Positions 58,037-64,000 of a stretch of 64,000 nt of DNA are shown here, one piece after another. The notes beneath the pieces are model-generated. The model saw nothing but the letters and a program-made list of their open reading frames with translations, did not search any database and was not told where the DNA came from. Within the stretch, counting starts at the first letter, position 1; each line of letters begins with the position of its first letter. Origin of the DNA: Latrodectus hesperus (Eukaryota > Arthropoda > Arachnida > Araneae > Theridiidae); NCBI GenBank assembly GCA_037975125.1, contig CM075852.1:2649087-2713086 (forward strand), written 5' to 3'. The translations under genes and the position numbers were made by a program.

Positions 58037-59080
58037 TTGTTAAAGAGGAAAGAATCTAATTGCGATGAAGATACAAATTTAAGAACAGTTTTTAAGTCCA
58101 AACCATCAGGGATTCTAGATTATTTTGAAAAAAAAAATAATAATTTGGTTGAAATTATAAGTAAAATGACAGCATTTGTTAGTTTGCTATTTCGAGTGTT
58201 TTGCATTTCTACCGAATTAAGGAAATCAAAAAATCTAACAACATCGATGAATACTATAAGAGTACTGTTATATAAATAATAATATAATAAATAGTAACGG
58301 TGTTCGCAATTCTTTATAAAATGGGTTAAGGAAATTAAAAGCAGATGGTGAAAAGTTTAGTCTTACATTTGATGAATGGACAAGTGTAAGAAATAGACGC
58401 TATTTGAAAATAAATATTTATTTAGAAAAAAATTTGGTATAGGACTTACATGTCTTGGGCAATCAAGTCGAAAAATAAGGGGAATTGTTTAAATCTAAAT
58501 TAGTGGAAACCTGGATTATTCCGGAAGAAAGATATTGTATTCATAACTACTGATGGAGCAACGGATATCAAAAAAGTTGGAAAATTCATTTTTGCAAATC
58601 AATAATTGTGCTTTGCTAATGGAATTCAGTCAAGAGTAATAGACGTATTATACCAAAATAAATAAATAAAAAATAACCAAAAAACTGTGGATATAGAAAC
58701 TTCTGATTCTGACTTTGAAAAGAGTGATACTGACCATGAAAATAATGACAATGTTATTGTTGAAGAAGATATTGATAGTATAGATGAATTATCAACTCAT
58801 CAAGAATTGCTTTCTATAACTAATAAAGTTTAAAAAAATCGATAAGATATTTAAATATTCCCCTTCAAAAAATAGTGAAAAGGAAATGTGTTTGTAACAA
58901 AAATTAGAATTAGCGACATATATATGAATTTCTACCAACCAAAATGCAATGCAGAAATCAGGTATATCCGAAACTATCGAACCAGAAATTAATTTATTTG
59001 AAGATGTGAGATTTTGTGGTAAATACTTGGGAAAAGTATATCGCACATTGCTAACAATACCACCAACTACATATGTCCTG
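58037..59080 (+). pseudogene. hAT transposase, decayed
   Basis: Interrupted reading frames retain the hAT order. First comes a Lys-rich segment. Then LTFDEWTSVRNRRY (58365-58406; the DEWTS Asp is the first catalytic residue region) is followed by FITTDGATDIKKVGK (about 58537-58580), the second Asp segment. Later an acidic stretch (ETSDSDFEKSDTDHENND) appears at 58700. KVYRTLLTIPPTTY at about 59030-59075 is the start of the C-terminal dimerisation domain (usually LLxIPPTSxxxER). Several stops and frame changes make it non-functional. The LINE copy begins immediately after the IPPT motif, so the rest of the domain is lost or displaced. Confidence 0.8.
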
Positions 59081-59082
59081 GG

Positions 59083-59930
59083 GCCTGAGCAGCTATCAGG
59101 CGCGTCGGCAGGTGGTGGATCGCCGAACGTCCTGTAGGAATGACAGGATAGCCTTGAATATAGAATCAGAGGCCGCGAACCAGCTCCCGCAAACCCTGGT
59201 GTTATGCGACCCGTGCCTAGGGCTATTTGGCACCGCGGTTATGGTGTCTTAACGGAGCCTCTAGTTGCCTGGCGAACTTCTAGAGCTATTTTGCCTTGCC
59301 CAGTAACTCAGGGAATGCTGGGTGGACTGTTATATTACTCTGAGCGTATTAATTGTTATCTTGTGGCTGAAAAGACACACGAAATAACAAACCTTTCTGC
59401 ATTTGCAGGTGAAGTAGACCTTGCTGAAAAAGACAAGGGAACTCAGAGGCAATCTAGTGAAGGAGCAGCAATGAATCCTTCACAGGAGGTAAAAGTGACC
59501 TCCAAACCATATTCTTCTGGTGAAAGTCAGGAAGCTATCGCTAGCATGACTGACTCTCTGACCAGAATCATCTGTGGATCATCAGCGAGGATTGCCTCTG
59601 AAATTCTAAGATGCTCTAGGCAGAAGAAACGTTTAATCGTAGGCTTCATAACTGGGCACTATTATTTCAGAAAACACCTCCATAAAATGGGACTGTTTCA
59701 GCAAAACCCTATCTGCAGGAAATGTCATGCAAGAGGAAACGGCCAAGCATATCATTTACGAATGCGAGGCCCTTGCCCCCTCCCTAGATTAACTTCTTTA
59801 GGCCTCATCCATACTAGAGAGTTACACCTAGACTCCATTAAAGGACTCGGACTTTATTAATAAAGTGGGTGACCCGAGCAACTGGAACTAGGAAACATTG
59901 GGTTTGGAGTTAACAGTACAAAATGCTGAT
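59083..59930 (+). mobile_element. internally deleted copy of the 12-17 kb LINE
   Basis: The 5' region (from GCAGGTGGTGGATCGCCG), the ORF1 start, the last ~110 codons of ORF2 and the 3' region (GGGTTTGGAGTTAACAGTAC ... CAATGACA) match the full-length element on the opposite strand. About 4 kb between ORF1 codon ~75 and ORF2 codon ~1110 is missing. It starts with about 40 bp (CCTGGGGCCTGAGCAGC ...) not present at the 5' end of the 12-17 kb copy. The (GAA)n tail is absent, and no TSD was identified inside the hAT. Confidence 0.88.
59204..59860 (+). pseudogene. in-frame fusion of LINE ORF1 N-terminus to ORF2 C-terminus
   Basis: An open frame of 218 codons. Codons up to about 122 cover translated leader and the ORF1 N-terminus (EIT-NLSAFAGE ... 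MTDSLTRI). At about 59570 the reading passes directly to the ORF2 C-terminus (GSSARIASEILRCSRQK, RKHLHKMGLFQQNPICRKC). The zinc-motif region is then frameshifted (CHARGNGQAYH), so the second Cys pair is lost. The ORF1 start codon is mutated (GTG for ATG). The product lacks every enzymatic domain. The open frame across the deletion is probably chance, because only ends of two proteins are joined. Confidence 0.75.
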
Positions 59931-60467
59931 AAAAGCAGAGGTGCCCAATGACAAACATTTAATAAATAACAATTTTCATAATTAATTTTTATAAAATGAG
60001 TTCCACACCATAATACACTGGTGTCAATACGGTCTTCATACAACCGCATCCAAATAGCAACTGAGCTAGATTCCCGATCGGATAGGGAAGATGCGCTTCT
60101 CATTCCCTTTTTAGGGATTTATTGTGGCTGAGTTGCCACAAGTATAATGGACGTATTATGTTTTTTAAGATCACCTTTAAAAATTTTTTAACAGTACCAC
60201 AGACTGAATAGTTACAATTACACTTTTTAGTAATTTAAATACTTAAGATGTTCTATGGTCCTTTACTTTTTTGTAATTATTTATATACTGTTTTAATTTA
60301 TAAGTTACAAATATTTTTTGTGATATTTAATATTTCTAATAAAATAATGAAACACCTGTGTTTTCTTCCTTTTTCTTAAATTCCTCTACTACCGGTATTA
60401 TGATATAAAAGTAACCAATATACCAATATTTAACTTTTAATCCTCTAATGCAATACTTACTTATGGT

Positions 60468-61427
60468 GTTTTTGGTAAATAATAAAATAGGCAAAGTTTT
60501 ATTGTGGTTGAGAGAAATCCTTACCTTTTAAAGGAAACCATAAATGATCTCAAAGAAATTTAATCAAGGAAAATGAATGTGTGAAAATACGCACAAAATG
60601 AATATTTTGTAGAAAAATATAAGACTATGGTATTTTATATTTGATGCATTATATGTATGGATAAGAAATTGCTTATAAATTTGTGTTGAATGCATTTTAT
60701 TAACCAGGAAGAAATTTTAAAATTAAGTGAATGAGTAAACATAGCATATATATTGAACCTATTTTATAAATTCTTCTACATTTAGTATTTTAATATAAAT
60801 ATCTTATACATTAAAAAAATTTTTTTTGAGAATTTTTAAATTTGCTGCTGTTAATCGGCAGAAACATTCATAAATAAAATTAAGTATATTTATCAATCAT
60901 ATATGTATATATCTTAAATCGTTTCTATTTTAAGCTGTAAAGCATTATATATTTGATTGGGGAAAAACACTTTGTTTCTTCCAATTTGACCTTTAGTTCC
61001 ATAATTTTACAATGTCTTGGATAAAATGGCATCAGTTAGTGCTATCTGATAGCGTCACCTTCTTTGGAAACGATCTTACAAGTCGAATCATTAATAATTT
61101 AGGCACCATATCATATTTGTGAATTTTTTTGATTTAGTACATAACTTTGTATATTTGCCCTTACACCAAAACCCTTATTTAACAAATTCTACCATTTTAT
61201 TAATGATTTATGTCATTGCCGATACATAACTAACGTAGTTATTAGCTTAATGATAATGACTTAAAATATTCACGTAATATGTTTACCTACATTGCATAAT
61301 AGTCTGTCGTTGAGCAGTTACTTTGGGTTTAATGGTCTGGAGAAAATTTCCTCCCCTATCAGATCAATGTCAGGATTGAATAAGTGGATCATCTGCTGGT
61401 GCCATCTATCGGAGGAATTTAGAGCAA
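60468..61427. other. AT-rich non-coding DNA
   Basis: Nothing recognised. Confidence 0.55.
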
Positions 61428-61550
61428 AGTCGCACTTTCACCTTCGTGGTGCTCTGGTTAAACGAAAGAGGCACTCTACTGACCTAAATTCGCATAGCCA
61501 ATGGCATGGCGAGATTGACTTGTCGAAGTGTCATAAGTAACAATAGGAAC
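61428..61550 (+). repeat. SINE family E, 3' part
   Basis: GAGCAAAGTCGCACTTTCACC, TTCGTGGTGCTCTGGTTAAA and CTTGTCGAAGTGTCATAAGT match the minus strand of 25.81-25.96 kb. It is 5'-truncated and lacks the tRNA-like head and the GC-rich middle. Confidence 0.75.
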
Positions 61551-61924
61551 AACACAATAACATAACTTAAGCAAAATACCAATATATTGTCTTTATTGTT
61601 TATAGCGTATTTTATCGGTTATGTTTTGTTTGTAATGTAAAGCAGTGAACTAATAATAGTGAATAATGCACAAATCAAAATAAATATAGTGTTATAAAAA
61701 TACTAATAATTTTTTATAATTCCTGCAATACTTAAAAACATGATAAAAATAAAATGTACCTAAAACATATTTTTAAAAAATTTCAGAATTTTAATATTGA
61801 TTGATTAGTTTAATTGAAAAGTGATACGTTAGTATTATATGAGAACTTATTAATAAACATAAAATTACATTAATTTAGGTAACCAGTTATAATATTTTCA
61901 AAAGAAAGTGGTTTTTGAATTGAA
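61551..61924. other. AT-rich non-coding DNA
   Basis: Nothing recognised. Confidence 0.55.
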
Positions 61925-62060
61925 GCATTATTTGTATTATAATTATATAATACAAATAATACAAAAATTTGTATTATAATTATATAATACAAATAATGTA
62001 TTATAATTATATACATAATGTAGTTTCATAATGTATTATAATTATATACATAATCATGTG
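61925..62060. repeat. tandem palindromic AT repeat
   Basis: Several copies of TGTATTATAATTATATA followed by ATACAAATAAT or CATAATG. The units are partly self-complementary and repeat at about 40-bp spacing. Confidence 0.85.
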
Positions 62061-64000
62061 TGCTTTATAAGTATTTTGGTTGGGCTATTAAAGAGTAAAA
62101 CGTCTACAATATTAAATGTATAGTAATTTTGGTTTTTGGTTAGGTAATGATATCGCTGGCGAAGCTTGGGTTGGCATTTTCCTTTGAACATCATTTTATC
62201 AAATGACATTTATTTTATATCTTAATAACTGAAAGCTCTTGTTGAGAAATGAATATCCCTCGCTCAATTTCTTACAATAAAACTTTTCTTAGACAGCGGG
62301 CAGTATTAACTCTTCTCAAGAAAGAAAAAAGTATGTCTTCCAAGTATCCATTCAGATTTATATACATAAAGTAAAATTTCAATATTTTTCTACATTTAAA
62401 AATTGATGTCACATTTTGTCAAAGGATCAAAATACTGACGAAATTTCTGGAATTAATACATTGGCATTATTATCTATTTTATTTTATGTGCTTTATTAAA
62501 CAAGTCACATAAAATAAAGCATATTATCTTTGTACAAACGCCTCTTTCCATTCTTTTTATTTATTTTTATTCTTTTTATATTTCCTTGTTATGCTTAAAA
62601 TTGTATTAAAATACATAAAATTCTGGAAAACTTATTTTATTTGCAATAATATAGCAATATTATGTATTGCACATTGATTTTTATTGAAACCATACCTTCA
62701 GAATGTTATAAAACTAATAATTTCTCTTAAAAGGTAATATTCTGGGGTCAGAATAATGGGATGAGTAGAGTTATCATACATTAATTTTTTGTGAACAGTC
62801 AAATAAATCTTTATCAAAAAATTGTAACTAAAGAAGATATTAAACAATTTGGATAATTTTTATATTATCATAAATTATGGAGATTTTTTAGTTTGAATTC
62901 AATGCAATTATTGTTAAAAACATTTCTTATAACAATGTTGATACTTTTGAAGATGAATTTAGGAATAAAATAATAATATTTATACAGTTTGAAAATTCTG
63001 AACTGTACATTGGAAATAAGATTTCTAAAGATACAAAACGAAAAATATTTTTCCGAATTAAATTAAATGATAACCAAATTTTTGTTAAGCTGCATTTCTG
63101 TAATAATTAATCACAGATAATATAGCAAGTGAAAAAATATGAAATTTTATTTTTTTTCTATTACTTTACTTTTGTTACTTCTTTCATTTCTGTAATTATT
63201 ATTATTTATTTCTGTCATATAAATGAAATATTATTAAGGAATATATCTGTGATTTTTACATTCAATCAGACAATCATTATCAAATTATTAATTAACTGAA
63301 AACCATCAGAGATTATTTTTAATATGCAAATATATATTTCCTATTATTTAAAAAAATCATGTTTAATGAGTATAATAAGTAAAAAAATTGTATTCATTTT
63401 TAATTAGTATGACTAAAGTATTAGAAATGGTATGGAAATAGTATGACTAAACTTTCAATTTCTAAGCATGAATTTTAAATATAATTTTAACAGTTAGCAA
63501 GAATTCTATTAAAAATAATGATATAACTTTCCTTCCAACATTTTTAAAATCATATTTTTTGGAGAAGTATAAAAGAATTATAATTATTTTAACCAAAAAT
63601 ACTTTTTTAAAGTACACGTTAGCTACTTTAGTTGCACTGGTGGTAATGATACAGCATTTTATTACCATGTCTATTACATGTGCACTTGCTAAAAAGAATT
63701 AGGACGAATTTCTGATTTGTCATTTTTGTACTCATACAGTGAGATATTTCTTATTTTCAATATCTGGAGTTTGATGTTAATATTTACTTGAAGATTTCTT
63801 GGTTCCCCAAAATAATTCATATTTGCAATTTTGCATATTGTTATTTTAATTTCACGACTAAGCTATATTTCATTGAAATTTTATGCCATCATTTTCTACG
63901 TATATGGCATTGGTAATTATCCAAAGGCATTTTATACATTTTTTAAAAAATTTTTTGGATGTTATTTTATTCAATATACCTAGAATTTTCCATAAGCACT
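62061..64000. other. AT-rich non-coding DNA
   Basis: Nothing recognised to the end of the window. Confidence 0.55.

Larger units (their letters stand above)
57335..60467 (+). mobile_element. dead autonomous hAT element with TIRs and TSD, split by a LINE copy
   Basis: The left end TAGGGACTGCAATACCGG (from 57343) pairs with the right end TGCAATACTTA (60449-60459), which matches the inverse of the left end at 8 of 11 positions. Flanking 8-mers TTTATGGT (57335-57342) and CTTATGGT (60460-60467) differ at one base, as expected for hAT target duplications. The left subterminal region has repeated ATACCGG/ATATCGG motifs and the right one CTACCGGTATT. Between them lie a decayed transposase (about 58037-59080) and an inserted LINE fragment (59083-59930). 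About 2.2-2.3 kb belongs to the hAT itself. Confidence 0.8.

Overview
The window looks like AT-rich nuclear DNA of an arthropod, most likely an arachnid. This rests on several tRNA-derived SINE families, Helitron ends of the arthropod type, mariner, Tigger and hAT relics, a RNase H-bearing LINE, and very many long (TA)n and (CA)n tracts. The species cannot be fixed from the sequence, and 'spider' is an inference. No host protein-coding gene, rRNA or functional tRNA gene was recognised. The window reads as intergenic DNA or the inside of a very long intron, filled by nested mobile elements of different ages.

Layout. 0-6 kb: SINE fragments, two mariner relics between (TA)n tracts, a dead SINE, a 5'-truncated LINE tail and a second SINE. 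7.2-7.8 kb: a SINE inserted inside another SINE, each with its own perfect target-site duplication (TSD). 9.3-10.4 kb: a non-autonomous Helitron (minus strand). 10.9-11.7 kb: an internally deleted Tigger/pogo element with perfect 23-bp terminal inverted repeats (TIRs). 12.2-17.2 kb: a full-length LINE (minus strand) with two intact ORFs and a 13-bp TSD. 19.4-20.9 kb: a hAT transposase tail and a 647-bp foldback element whose two 243-bp arms both come from the 3' end of a Tc1/mariner-like transposon. 24.1-24.6 kb: a hAT MITE with 8-bp TSD. 25.8-29.1 kb: SINEs, a 28-bp minisatellite and long (TA)n tracts. 29-37.7 kb: almost featureless AT-rich DNA. 37.7-38.5 kb: the 5' part of a hAT of the GTF2IRD2/ZBED type. 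40.6-44.05 kb: symmetric microsatellites, a SINE and a second Helitron copy lying inside a (TA)n tract. 49-53 kb: a 162-bp tandem duplication and two SINEs. About 56.07 kb: a perfect palindromic RFX X-box in a GC-richer patch. 57.3-60.5 kb: a dead hAT with TIRs and TSD, interrupted by an internally deleted copy of the 12-17 kb LINE. 61.4 kb: a SINE tail.

How they work together. The only features that look able to code for working proteins are LINE ORF1 (probable nucleic-acid-binding protein) and ORF2 (endonuclease, reverse transcriptase, RNase H), which would act together in target-primed reverse transcription. SINEs depend on some LINE machinery. The MITEs, the foldback and the Helitrons would depend on transposases or helicases not encoded here. 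The other coding traces are broken.
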